Shown here: piece after piece, positions 38,433-49,321 of the stretch | Layout of the letters: each line of letters starts with the position of its first letter | How positions within the stretch are numbered: position 1 is the first letter of the stretch | Assembly: GCA_029953675.1 (NCBI GenBank) | Contig: JAMWBK010000001.1 | Coordinates: 533,001-597,000 of the forward strand | Length of the DNA: 64,000 bases | Direction of reading: 5' to 3' | From: Rhodosorus marinus | Taxonomy: Eukaryota > Rhodophyta > Stylonematophyceae > Stylonematales > Stylonemataceae | Notes under the pieces: model-generated | What the model was told of the DNA's origin: nothing | Databases searched by the model: none | Seen by the model: only the letters and a program-made list of their open reading frames with translations | Position numbers and translations under genes: made by a program

Positions 38433-38473
38433 TTTTAACCACCGGACGTTGATACTGCGTCCGGTGGTTAAAA
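38433..38473. repeat. Perfect 16-bp inverted repeat (hairpin)
   Basis: TTTTAACCACCGGACG (38433-38448) pairs perfectly with 38458-38473 across a 9-base loop. It lies in noncoding DNA downstream of the zinc-finger gene. A foldback element or a structured RNA is possible. Confidence 0.88.
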
Positions 38474-40439
38474 TTCCAGTGCGGCAGTTGCCTCATGATC
38501 ATGCTAGCTATGCCGTTCCAGGTGCTACTAGGACAGAAGAGGAGTGAGCGCGTCGAACCTGCATTCAAATTCCCCCCCTCCCCCCCACACCAAAAAATAT
38601 TCCAAACTCCCTCAACGCGGGGTCTGAAAACTCTCCGCTCTGGCGAGCTTATTTCGCACCGAAAGGAAATCATGTTCGTACTGTGCAACTCCAGCCCTAC
38701 GCGCTGCCTGGCTTTGTTGCGCCCCCTCCACCCCCCCCCTTTTTTTATTAAGTTCAGTACTTGTTTGTTCTAAACTATTTAAGGTGTAGGTATTAGAAAT
38801 TTTCCAATAGTGGACTTTTCTTCTTGAAATATTGAACAAAATACATATATATTTTGCAAATATCTCGAGAACTTCAAATTATTTTCAAAAAAGCTTCTCG
38901 AGGCAAAAATGAAAAATAGAAGAAAAGTCTGTCTTGCGTTCTAGTAAGAAAGTTGCAACTAGCCCCCCAAAATAAGAGGCCTAGCACGGAAACGGAGGGT
39001 TGCTTCCTCGATCCCCTCGGCCCTTCCCCTCCGTATTGCATTAATAGCGGTTATCTCTTTTTTTTTCGTTTCTTGTATTCTCTTGTTTCAATATTAACAG
39101 AGAGCTTTGAGCACGGAAAATGAAAAACTAGATAGGGGTAAAAAAGTAATATTGACAGTTATGTTCTACTCATTCCGCAACAAAAACAACATCTTTTCAA
39201 ATTAGTTTTTTCTTTCTTTTGCAAAGGACCATTTTTTCAGCCGTCTTCCCGTTGTTTTTTTGGCAGAGGAAGCAACAAGCACCCCGCGCATAAAACATTA
39301 AAAAAATCAGCTATTCTGCTTGCTTTAAAGACTGGTGACGAAAAACGGGAGGAATCGTTTATACCTTAGAATCAACTAAAAAAGAGGAAAGCTTGGAATC
39401 TTCAAAAATATATTGGAGACTTTTTTTGAACATTTCTCGTGGATTTTTTTCTTCTTATTTTTTAGCGAACATCAAGATTGAGTTGCAGGATGGTAACGTT
39501 TGACTTACTCTTCGTAGAGAGAAAGGGGGGTCCGCCAGTCCCTTTTTTTCTCTGCTGTTTTTTTTTTTGAGTTTCGGTTTTTGGAGTGGGATGAAGAGTT
39601 TTGAACGGGGAGAGTGACTGAAGGAGTTTTTTCATTGTGCTGGTGGAGGTGGGACAAAAGAAGGTCCATCTAGTGGTAATAGGAAGAAATCATCCTCCTC
39701 CTGTTCGTTCTGTTCAGAGCAGCGACAACAGCACAACCGTAGAGAAAGGTGAAGTCCTAACGCAACCGAGGGGGGGAGGAAAAGCCCAAATAATCCATTG
39801 TATTTCACTATGACGGAGAAAATTTGATATGAGGACAACCCCCTATTAATTATAGCGCGCATTGCAGTGAAGTACCAACCATGGCTCGGTAACCAACCTT
39901 CAAGAAACGTCGACGTATAAGAATTCACTCTCGAATATCGATCGCCGGGACCTGATCAGTTCTTGGAGCAGGGAAATATTTCTGGGAGCCGCGGCTTCAT
40001 TCCGCACAAGAAAGCGCAGTCGGTGTCCAAAGCAAAAGGTCGGTTCGTAATTTCCAGCGAGGAACCAATCAACTAATCAACTTATGAGGTCTCCCCGCGC
40101 AGAGATATCAACCCTAGCGAGATGGACTCCCAGCGCCTGCCACAATCCGCGCATCTGAAACTTTTGCCAAGGGAGGCGTGGTCGAGGAACCCAAGGAAAC
40201 GCTACTATGCTCATGCACGAGGAAATTGGCTAGCCGGTGGCGTCAGCGCAACCCCGTCCGCCCTTGCTTTCGATATCCCACTGTGGTTTGGACAAACTGA
40301 CTGGCTGATATAATCAAAAATCCGCGGAGCTGGTGATCGTTTAATGTGCTTAGGTTCCGAGAGCATGGGGTAAGAGCCAGTCAAAGCTGGTAGTGCTCAA
40401 TAAGAGGAGGGGTCGCGTTTTCTCGGATACGAGCGTCCG
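38474..40439. other. Intergenic region, AT-rich
   Basis: AT-rich DNA with several poly(T) and poly(C) runs (for example 38571-38588 and 38729-38747). No supported gene. Confidence 0.45.
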
Positions 40440-41450
40440 ATTTCAGTACATGAGCACAGCCAGGATTGAAATACTGTGCTCGCACAGTTTCGCTTTGGCA
40501 AATTTGGTTCTTGAAATTGATGGTCAACTCATTTGTTTTTTGCAAGAAAGGAGGGCTCCGCTTCGTAGAGCAATTTTATCCTGAATCCGCGGAGTTTCGG
40601 CTCGATGCGTAGTACGGACATAGTGAGTTGCCATACAGGCGAAACCGGCTCAGGCAGCGGCATTTGGCTTCTCGAGTTGGACGGAATCAGGCCTGCTGAG
40701 TGCCTTGTCTGTCGTGGAGAGATGTACGAACTGTACTGGCTGTGCTCATAGACCAGGAGGTTAGCGGCCTTTTGCCCAACGAACTTTGTGTCGTCTTTCT
40801 TCTTGCTTTTATATCCTGAACCCCCAGAGTTGCGCCTCGCAGCGTACCTACAAGGCGCGTCTACAATATATGCGAAACCAGCTCCACAGTGGATGTTGCT
40901 TTTCGAGTAGCACGGAATCATGCCTCTTGAGAGTGCCTTGTCTGTCGTGAAGAAGATGTAGGAACTGTACTGGCTGTGCTCATAGACCAGGAGATTAGCG
41001 GCCTTTCGCCCAACGAACTTTGAGTCGTCTTCTTGCTTTTATATCCTGAATCCCCAGTCGCGCCTCCCAGCATACCTGCAAGGCGCTTCTACAATATAAG
41101 CTAAACCAGCTCCACAGTGGATGTTGCTTTTCGAGTAGCACGGAATCGAGACTGAATCCCTTGTCTGTGGGCGAGAAGATGTACGAACTGTATCTGGCTG
41201 TGCTCATAGACCAGGAGATTAGCCCAGGAGATTAGCGGCCTTTCGCCCAGTGAACTTTGTGTCGTCTTCTTGCTTTTATATCCTGAATCCCCAGTCGCGC
41301 CTCCCAGCGTACCTGCAAGGCGCTTCTACAATATAAGCTAAACCAGCTCCACAGTGGATGTTGCTTTTCGAGTAGCACGGAATCGAGACTGAATCCCTTG
41401 TCTGTGGGCGAGAAGATGTTCGAACTATGTCTGGCTGTGCTCATAGGCTG
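40440..41450. repeat. Degenerate satellite of about 230 bp, four to five copies
   Basis: A block beginning (G/C)CCTTGTCTGT and continuing with ATGTACGAACTGTACTGGCT recurs at about 40702, 40935, 41158 and 41395, giving periods of 233, 223 and 237. A more diverged copy precedes them (40,440-40,700). The third copy carries a small internal duplication of CCAGGAGATTAGC. The minus strand of two copies is open and encodes nearly the same peptide (SPTDKGFSLDSVLLEKQHPL). This follows from the repeat and is not by itself evidence of a gene. Confidence 0.85.
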
Positions 41451-41769
41451 ATAATCATCACGCATGTCCTGCGGCATTGGCAACAGTGCGAGCTCTCGCG
41501 GGGAGCACGAGCACAACCAGCATAGGTCGCTCTTCCCGATGCGCTCGTGCTAGTCTCTTGCGTGGACGCTCGAGAGCTATGGCACGTTTCATACCAGCTA
41601 GGAATACACATCTTCACACGGATGGCGAAGATGTACGAGATGTGTACGTTTCGGTCTGCAGGTGGAATTCTAGGAAAGTCTGTGCCTTAGTTAGAAAAAT
41701 TAGCTTTTGCGCTGGACGTTGGACCTGACTAGTCCCAAGCCATAATCAGAGAGCACCACATCTTTGTGT

Positions 41770-43756
41770 CTATGATCTCGGAAGGACTTTGTGCGGGTTG
41801 AGAATTCCGTTTGGATCCAAAGCATGTTTGATGAGCTTCATGATGTCCACCGCTGATTTCGGCTTTGTGTAGTAGATTTTCTCCGCTTTCATGAGGCCAA
41901 GTCCATGCTCCGCGCTTATGCTTCCGCGCCTTGACCTCACCCATTCGTAGAGGAACGGGTCCATCTGAGCTTTTACCAATTCGCTTGCTCCTTTCTCAGT
42001 GATGGCGATGTTTAGATGAAGATTCCCGTCGCCAATATGCCCCCAGCCGACAGTCTGGCGTCAAACGAAAGCGACCATACGTGAATAACACAGCCACAAG
42101 TTTCCGCCGTGGCTGTCACCTCCACGATGCTTACCGCTGCGGGGAGCTGGGACAACCGCTCCCGCGTGTCAGTAACCAGCTCGTAAAAGTCCTTCATCGG
42201 CAAGGAAACGTCGTACTTGAGCGTGCCCTGAGTGCCTTCCTTCAACAACGCCTCCGGAAGGCCCTCGCGAAGGGCCCAGAACGAATCCATCTGAGTATTG
42301 TCCTGCGCAATCACTCCGTCGACAAGGGTTCCCGCTTCAAACGATTTCTCCAGAAAGCCTTCCAGCTTCTCACTAATCAGATCGTCAAGGAACGAAAAGG
42401 GTCAGAGGATTCAGTTGAACTCAATTGAGCTAGGAACAGAAAGACAGCTTCTGCTCAAGCTTCTCGGGAGACCGATTCAGGCGTTGCCCAAGTCCCACAG
42501 ATGTACTTAGTAGGCTTCCCAATCGAAGCAGTGAACCTTTTTGGTCTGGGAAGCCCTACAGCTAGGAAGCCTTACCCATCATGTGTAGGGTTGCTACCCA
42601 CAGTTTCGATCAGGACGTAGCACTTGTAACGTGATTCGAAAGGATCTCGTACGCCGTGGAGGTGCTTAAGACCAAGTTCAACGGCCTCCAAGTCCATGAA
42701 CTCGAACGCAGACAGGACTTCGCCAAGACTCGTCTTGGCTTCAACTAGGAGCTTGGTTACGTCTTCAAACGACTCCAAACCTACGCACGGGAGGTGGAGC
42801 TTCTTTGAGGGGCGCGGCGGAGGCAAGCACAGGCTTCGAAGAGGGACGGGCTTGGTCGAGGTTCTCCGGTTTGTGTGTCCGGGGGTTGGCGCTCACCGAG
42901 AAGCGCTGCGTTTACCGCTGGTAACCTTCTGGGAGTCGAAATGGTGAGTTTCGTGATTATTCCCAAAGTGCCTTCGGAACCGATCATCAACTGCTTCAGA
43001 TCGTATCCAGTGTTGTCCTTCTTAAGAGATGTCAACGTGTCAACAATCGTGCCATCCGCGAGAACAAACTCCATTCCCAAAATTGAATTTCGCAACGAGC
43101 CGTATCGAACGAACCTAGACCCGCCTGCATTCGTCGCGACGTTCCCACCAATCTGACATGACCCCTTTGCTCCCAGGTCCAGAGGCATTCTGTAGCCCTT
43201 GTCAGCCAGGTAGTCATCAAGCGTTTCAAGGACACAGCCCGCCTCGCATGTGATGGTCCCAGAGACCTCATCGAAATCCAGGATCTTGTTCATTATGCTC
43301 ATCGACACGATTACCTACGAGGAGAACATTGCCACAGCTTCAGTTTTTGGCCCTCTGAGGGAAGGCAACAGGGTAGAGAGCTCCGATGTGGATGCAGACC
43401 TCATCTTTGACAGGGACAGACCCGCCTACAAGCCCTGTGTTCCCTCCTTGAGGGACCACAGGTATTCTCTTCTCATTGCAGTACCTCAACAGCTGAGAAA
43501 CTTCCTCAGTCGTCTTCGGCCTCAACGCCAGCTTGGACTTGCCAAAATATTGATTCATCCAGTCCTTGTTGTACGACGCAAGATCCTCCGTACCTTGCAC
43601 GATCGCTCCAGGCTGGAGCTTCGAGCGGAAAAAATCGACGTCATCTCCAGTGACCTCAGAGTATACAGGCTTCATCGCAGACGCGGCAGCTCCAGACAGC
43701 CTCTTTCCAAATACCGTCATCGCGGAGCTACCACGTCTTAACAACCCCGTTAACAT
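41770..43756 (-). CDS. D2HGDH: D-2-hydroxyglutarate dehydrogenase
   Basis: Five exons (43756-43400, 43314-42897, 42780-42576, 42372-42120, 42054-41770) give about 505 residues with every junction in frame. The N-terminus ([20 protein letters not shown]) looks like a mitochondrial presequence. The PCMH-type FAD domain shows [42 protein letters not shown] and [21 protein letters not shown]. The C-terminal half has LSAFEFMD, then [11 protein letters not shown] and SAEHGLG, whose His and Glu residues bind the metal and substrate carboxylate in this family, and ends in [13 protein letters not shown]. These match D2HGDH better than D-lactate dehydrogenase across the whole length. It oxidises D-2-hydroxyglutarate to 2-oxoglutarate, passing electrons to ETF in the mitochondrion. 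It is complete with no missing key residue. Confidence 0.93.
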
Positions 43757-45337
43757 CTCTCCCCTCCTCGTCTCGCTCAGAAAAAAAAACTACGAAGCTC
43801 TATACATAGGTGGATGAAGGCGAAGTCCACCCTCGTCCAAACAGAATCTAACGAAGATGATGGACGGAACAGAGCGAACGAAGTCTCGAAAAGCCCCTGC
43901 ACATCTCATCCATTTCGATCTCCATCGTCGATGATTTTGAAAAACTACATTTCCACGTCGATTGCAGTTTTTGATGTAAGCTGTTCCATCCTTCCCAGGC
44001 TGTTCTCTTGGATCATTCTTGGGTGTTTTGGAGTTGAACGCTGAGCTCGTTTAGCTGGTTTTCAGAGTAGATTTCTTAACTTATTTGTCCAGTATGCGCA
44101 TAGATGAGGTCCGACGCGCCCCGTCAAGGCTATGTTTCTAAATCCCACTTGTCGACGGCAAGGTCGTCGTTGACTAGCGGAAAGTTTGGGTTGTCGTCAA
44201 TTTGAACGTTTGGATTGAAACGTTGGTACGGTTCTCGGGTCTAGAAAGCGAGTTTCCTAACATAGATGTCCAACATACGCTTCAATCAGGTCCAAAGACC
44301 CTATCAAGACTACGTTTCCCGAGACTACTTGTAGCCCCAGCCTGCCCCAGCCTACTGGGAACTCCCTTCGACATAGTGGCCTAGTCCTGAGGAGGCCAGT
44401 CACAGACCGCGCTATCGAGGCCTCGGGTAGCCAACTAGCACGGAGCAATTCCTTTTGAACGCGCGCTGACAAGGGGTGAAATTTGTGCAAAGTTGTCATA
44501 GCTGCTCTCTGATGGAAGCCAAACCAGTTGAGCTTCAAACGTGTATGAGATGGCAAGCTGTGGAGATTTACGACGCCATCGGGTCCTTCGCATGTCGCAG
44601 CCTCGTGAGCTGGAAACGGGTCGATTTTCTCTAACAAAAGCCAGTTCGAGCAAACCTCAGAAACCGAAAACAAACGTTAGGCATCCCACAGCGACGTCTC
44701 TGAAGTGTTTCTTTCACAGTGGCTTTGAGATTTACAATACCTTGAGGACCGCTGCTGTGACGAAACGAAGAAGTTCATGTCGCTTTCCTGGATAGCAGTG
44801 AGGCGAAGGAGGGGGGCCTAACTACCTCGACTGCTTCTCAGCGGTATTTTTCGCAAGTGCTTCTATCGCTCAGTGCATATTTTAGACGAAAGCTTTTCTC
44901 CTGACAGTAATTCCGTGCTAAGTACCTCTTCGAAGAAAACAGTGGGTCTTGTCGTGGGAGCTATTGGTTTTCTGGGGGGGAACTGAAGGTGCTCGGTAGG
45001 AGGGCGCGTCAGCTTTTTAGAAATTCTGAGTACGGTTACAGTTTTACTCGTCAATGGCGTCTTTTGAGTTGTTGATTTCAAATGCTAAAAGGTTTCTTCA
45101 CAAAAAAAAGTTTGACTTACTAATCTACACAAATCTATTCCAGCCAGGAAACAACGGTCAGGTGAACATACAGAGCATACAAACCTCACAGCGGAGACGG
45201 CGGAGCTTTTCCGCTTCGCCACTAGGAGGTACTCAAAGTTGCTAAATCGAAGTCCTTTCTATATAAACAGGAAAGCTTGCTGCTGCAAAGAGTAGCGCAA
45301 TCTCGGGTTTGATTATCCTTCAGGAGTTAATGATAAT
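43757..45337. other. Intergenic region with a degenerate direct repeat
   Basis: No supported gene. Bases 44085-44165 and 44265-44335 are related copies (GTCCAGTATGCGC... and GTCCAACATACGC..., then GAGGTCCGACGCG... and CAGGTCCAAAGAC..., then CAAG(G/A)CTA(T/C)GTTTC). Nearby frames of up to 138 codons have no domain. Confidence 0.45.
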
Positions 45338-45838
45338 TCACACATATGGTACAGAGGAGTCACGAACATTCATGGGCATAGCGCATGCCTGTTCACCCGG
45401 GACTTGCTGGTCCTCCCCCTGCCAGTCATTCGTATCATCTGGCAAGGCTATGGCGTTTCTTGCTATACCCGCCTCTATCTCCCTTTGCATCAGCTCAACA
45501 CTTCCCTTGCACATTTCCAATGTAGGATTATCGACAAGGAACACGTACTCTCCATTTGAAAGCCTTCCAACCACGCACGGCAACCTTCCCGCAACGCACA
45601 CCCGCAGCCTCACATCCATTTCATCTCGGTGAATGTTCAGCACCGGCACTCGGAACGCGCTCTTGAACTCCGTAAATTCTGGCTTCTCATGGTGCACCCC
45701 GTGCGTGATATCACAAGCAGAACAGTGGCTTCCCAACCATTTCCTAACCGAATATATCACCTCCCCAATCACCGTCCCATCCGCGTCATAGACAACATAC
45801 AATTCGGACAAAACCCGATCCTCATATACACCCATCAT
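45338..45838 (-). CDS. Intronless protein of bacterial appearance, unknown function
   Basis: A single 166-codon frame with no intron. It has a clear N-terminal block (LYVVYDADGTVIGEVIYSVR), then HCSACDITHG, then EFKSAFRVPVLNIHRDEMD, then GRLPCVVGRLSNGEYVFLVD and an acidic C-terminus. The order (YDADG, a helix, a Cys-x2-Cys-Asp-Ile-Thr-His-Gly motif, then a PCV strand) resembles uncharacterised proteins I associate with bacteria. The CxxC pair and His suggest metal or redox chemistry, but no reaction is known to me. Lack of introns beside intron-rich neighbours would fit transfer from a bacterium. It has no signal peptide or membrane segment. The ATG codon pair at 45838 follows A/C-rich 5' DNA with a (CA)n run. 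Confidence 0.7.
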   Translation of the reverse strand: MMGVYEDRVLSELYVVYDADGTVIGEVIYSVRKWLGSHCSACDITHGVHHEKPEFTEFKSAFRVPVLNIHRDEMDVRLRVCVAGRLPCVVGRLSNGEYVFLVDNPTLEMCKGSVELMQREIEAGIARNAIALPDDTNDWQGEDQQVPGEQACAMPMNVRDSSVPYV

Positions 45839-48640
45839 TTACAAATCACCCCGGAACAAAAAAAATATATGCAACCTCTTCATACACCAAAAACACAAAC
45901 ACACTCACACACACACACACACATACACACTCGTGCGCACAAATAGCACTCCCGCACTCTCACACAAGCTCTAATCTCCTCAACTCCCTACCCACTCTAC
46001 CTTTTTTAACCCGCCATCCGCCTCCACCCTCAGTCAGCTCTAAGCAACCTCTTTATGTATTGCGCCAGTCACCTACCCCAATTTCCTCCCACCGCATTCG
46101 TTTTCTTGCCCATACCCAAGGCAACCACAGAATTCCAATCTTTCAGGTCCAAAAAACTGCTTCTCTCTCCCTCTCCCTTCAGCAGTGCATAACCATCAAA
46201 CCCACGAACCGAAATGAATATGAGCTAAAATTAATAAAATATTAAAAAGAAGCAGAAGCGAGAAGGATGGCACCAAAAAATTATGCGGGCTCGATAGGTT
46301 CTCTTTCTTTTCCCGTTCTGAGCCGCTAACGACCACAAAATTGATCATCCATGGCCATCCTGGGACGAATATCCGTTTCTATATGAATAGCAGAATTTAT
46401 TTGAATATCTCTTTATTATCCAATCAATGAATATCACGTATGGATATAGAAACTTTCTTGTGATATTCAATCTTCTCAGAGATCGTTCCGCCTCTGATGC
46501 GATAGGCGTTCGTTTCCAGGCCTTAGTTTTTGTATGAAAGAATAACTCATGAGGTTTTGATGATTTTGGAACGGTTCGCAACCCCCTGAGCCGCTTGGTG
46601 GGCGAGAAAACGCGAATTGTTGTATGGTGACTGTTTCATTGACGTTAGTCATTATGGACTAGGTTTTATTTTAAACAAACGAGATTCGGGAAGTATCGAG
46701 TAAACATATTTATGTATTTCAGGTTTAGTTTGTTAGAGGGAATATCGATAGGCTCAACGTGTCTTGGATTGAGATTTCCGATACAGTTCCTCGACGAGGA
46801 TGGGTTTGAATGGTGACGTCTTGTTGAGTGGAAGATCATACAAAACACAGAATGGAGTGGGCTGGAGAAGAAGATTCCCTGCTGCCTCTCCACTCATCCA
46901 GGCTGGGAACTACTTATACTCCATTTCTATGCCAAAGCATCGAGATGCGAACAGTTGTAGACTACATAGCGGTTGTGGACGCGGTGTTCAGTGACCGCAT
47001 TCCAAGGCTACTCAAGCGGCCCCTCTTCAGGAGAACGTTTTCACCCAGGATGGAAACCATGGTCAAGATGTATTCCATACCTTCGTCAAAAAAAAACGCA
47101 GCGCTCGAAAGCGTTGTTTTCACGTGGGACAGGAACACCCCGCCTCCTCACCCCTTGCAGGATTGCTTGGGGACTGCAGGATGCAACCTTCCAACATCCT
47201 CCCATGCTACGAGACACCGCTAGCAGCGAACAGAGCTCAGCGCTCTCGTCGGAACTGTCTCTGGCTGAAATGTGCACAAGGAACATCATCATAGATCACG
47301 CCAAGTTATCGACGGCGGGCCGCCAAACGCCACGCGCCCAACTGCAATACTCAGTAAATCCATACAGTCATATGATAGGAATACATCGTATATAGCGCTT
47401 AAAAGCTTCACCAAGTCCGCACGAAAACATGGTAATCAATCGTTATAAAAATAATGACTGAATACTTTTTCAATCGTCGTACGTTTTCGTATTGAATTAA
47501 TTTATAATTAATCCATCAATCGTTTGAGTAGCTTTCAGCCATGAACTCCGCCATGGACGGGAGATATTTATGTCATTGGCATTGAATTTCGAAGTAAAAA
47601 GAAGATATTTATTACGGTTGCAATATAATCTAGTTATACAATATCAAGGAACAGCAAGGAAAGAGATATTTGGATAAATGGTATGCGTTTCGTTGTTGTT
47701 TTTTTGAGGGTAAATATCGGGACATTCAACGACTCGGTGGACGGAAAATCTAGAAAAAATACGGCGGGACTTTGGCTATGGGAATAAAAAGAGTTCTTTA
47801 GGGGAATGTAGGGAAGCGTCGAGATTGGTATTTTGTTTATTTCTCGGTTCCTCCTCCGCGCCGAGAATTGGAGCGGATGATAGGCCATGACTGGTTGTGG
47901 AGGGCAGTTTGATATCTAAGTCAACTGAGGAATGGCGGATAGCTGTGTACAATATGCGGTTATCCGCAGCAAGTACCTTGTGCCAGAGATATTAATTCCA
48001 CAGGGTGGTAGAGAGGGCAGGAATCTGGTGCACGTGGTGTCGGATTCGCCGAGCAAATTCAAGTTAATTGCCCAATGCAATAAGCCCTGTAAAAATTCCG
48101 GAATGCTCTAGTTGGTCATTCATTCCGCCACCGCGTACCGAACGGGAGGCGGTAGTGTGCAATATCTCGTCATTCATTGGCGAGTGGATCCGGAGGCGTT
48201 TGGCCAGTAGAAGCTCTAATGGAGGATGGCTAAGGAGTGTCATATCTGTTCTGCCAAGAGTAAGCAGATTTTCACAGAAGTGATCGAATGAAAGTATCTA
48301 GAGCTGTTGAGCTTAGTAAGAACAACAGTTCAGGGCTGCATAGCGTTTGGCGGCCCTTATCCAGAATCCTTTTCAATGCAACAATCGCCCGCTGACCTTT
48401 TCCGCAGGTTTGACGACCGAAGGTTTTGGGCATGTCAGAACATCAGTCCATAGCCTCCCCGCCCGTTTCGTGCTGTGTCATTGACCACCACAATAGTAGC
48501 TTGAGCAAAGCTGAGGTTGAACGGGGCAAGGATGTTTCAGTATCCCAATAAAATATCTACTCTTTATTGGCATGAACTCATGCACAGCTGCCAATTTTTT
48601 CCTGAATGAGAGTGTAGCCCCTGATGAGCTTGTTTATCTA
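45839..48640. other. Intergenic region
   Basis: Holds a (CA)n microsatellite at about 45899-45934 and C/A-rich DNA to 46,200, then AT-rich DNA with short inverted AT motifs near 46370-46470. Two overlapping plus-strand frames at 46828-47395 are free of recognised domains. Nothing else is supported. Confidence 0.45.
45899..45934. repeat. (CA)n microsatellite, interrupted
   Basis: CA units with a few interruptions (CACTCACACAC..., CATACACAC), directly 5' of the gene at 45338-45838. Confidence 0.8.
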
Positions 48641-49321
48641 TTAACTAGCATCGGCACCAGTTCCTTGACCAGTGAGATACATAGAGTTTTTGTTGCCCTG
48701 CACCAGGATGAGCATCATTTGCTGGTTTTGTTGAACCAGAGCATTGAAAGTGCTTTGCTGAGACTCCAGGTAAGATCGCATGATGCTATTCAGCTCCTTC
48801 AAGTCCTTGTTTTGATGATCCAACTTCTCAACCAGGCCCATGACTGCTGACTCGATGTTCCGGGCAGACTTTCCGTATGCATACTCCAATCTCCTGGAAA
48901 CCCCATCACCATCATCGTCCAATTTCATTTCATCACCATCTTCGCCACCGTCATACCCAAGTCCCAGACCAACAGTGGTCTTTCCACTGATCCTATCCAA
49001 TATCAACCGTTCGATTCTTCGAGCCTCCTTCACCTCTTCAGGGGTCTGAGTCACTCCTTCCTCTGGTTTGTATCTGGTAAGGGACTTGTACTTCTTCCGG
49101 AGGTTCTCCATTTCGCGCTCGGAAACGCCAGTTTCAGATGCCCACTTGTTGTACATGCTCGTCACTCTCCTCCATCCCTCTGTACCCACAGGCTGCAGCG
49201 TCTCAATCGTCTTCAGCAGCTTCATGATTTCAACTGCCTTGTAGCCCTTGGCGCCGGCCTTTCGGCCTCCACCTCCACGGGACGGCTTGTCAACGGAACT
49301 CGGAGTCTCCCCAGGATCCAT
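48641..49321 (-). CDS. SANT/Myb-like protein of DUF6818 type with C-terminal coiled coil
   Basis: Single exon of 226 codons. After a Gly/Lys-rich start, residues ~27-95 form a helical SANT-like domain: YKAVEIMKLLKTIETLQPVG, EGWRRVTSMYN, then SEREMENLRKKYKSLTRYKP. The pattern (Leu-Leu, Pro-hGly-x3-Trp, Tyr-Asn, Lys-Tyr-x2-Leu) is like DUF6818, a domain I recall from oomycete, fungal and algal proteins and one related to the Myb/SANT modules of transposon accessory proteins. An acidic linker (DGGEDGDEMKLDDDGDG) is followed by a long helix rich in Gln, Asn and Leu (about residues 145-215) likely to be a coiled coil for self-association. DNA binding is inferred. No transposase or terminal repeats were seen beside it, so it may be a host gene or a domesticated fragment. 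Confidence 0.7.
   Translation of the reverse strand: MDPGETPSSVDKPSRGGGGRKAGAKGYKAVEIMKLLKTIETLQPVGTEGWRRVTSMYNKWASETGVSEREMENLRKKYKSLTRYKPEEGVTQTPEEVKEARRIERLILDRISGKTTVGLGLGYDGGEDGDEMKLDDDGDGVSRRLEYAYGKSARNIESAVMGLVEKLDHQNKDLKELNSIMRSYLESQQSTFNALVQQNQQMMLILVQGNKNSMYLTGQGTGADAS

Noticed and set aside
46828-47395. Overlapping plus-strand frames of 131 and 140 codons
   Set aside because: Neither has a domain or convincing splice sites, and the frames conflict with each other.
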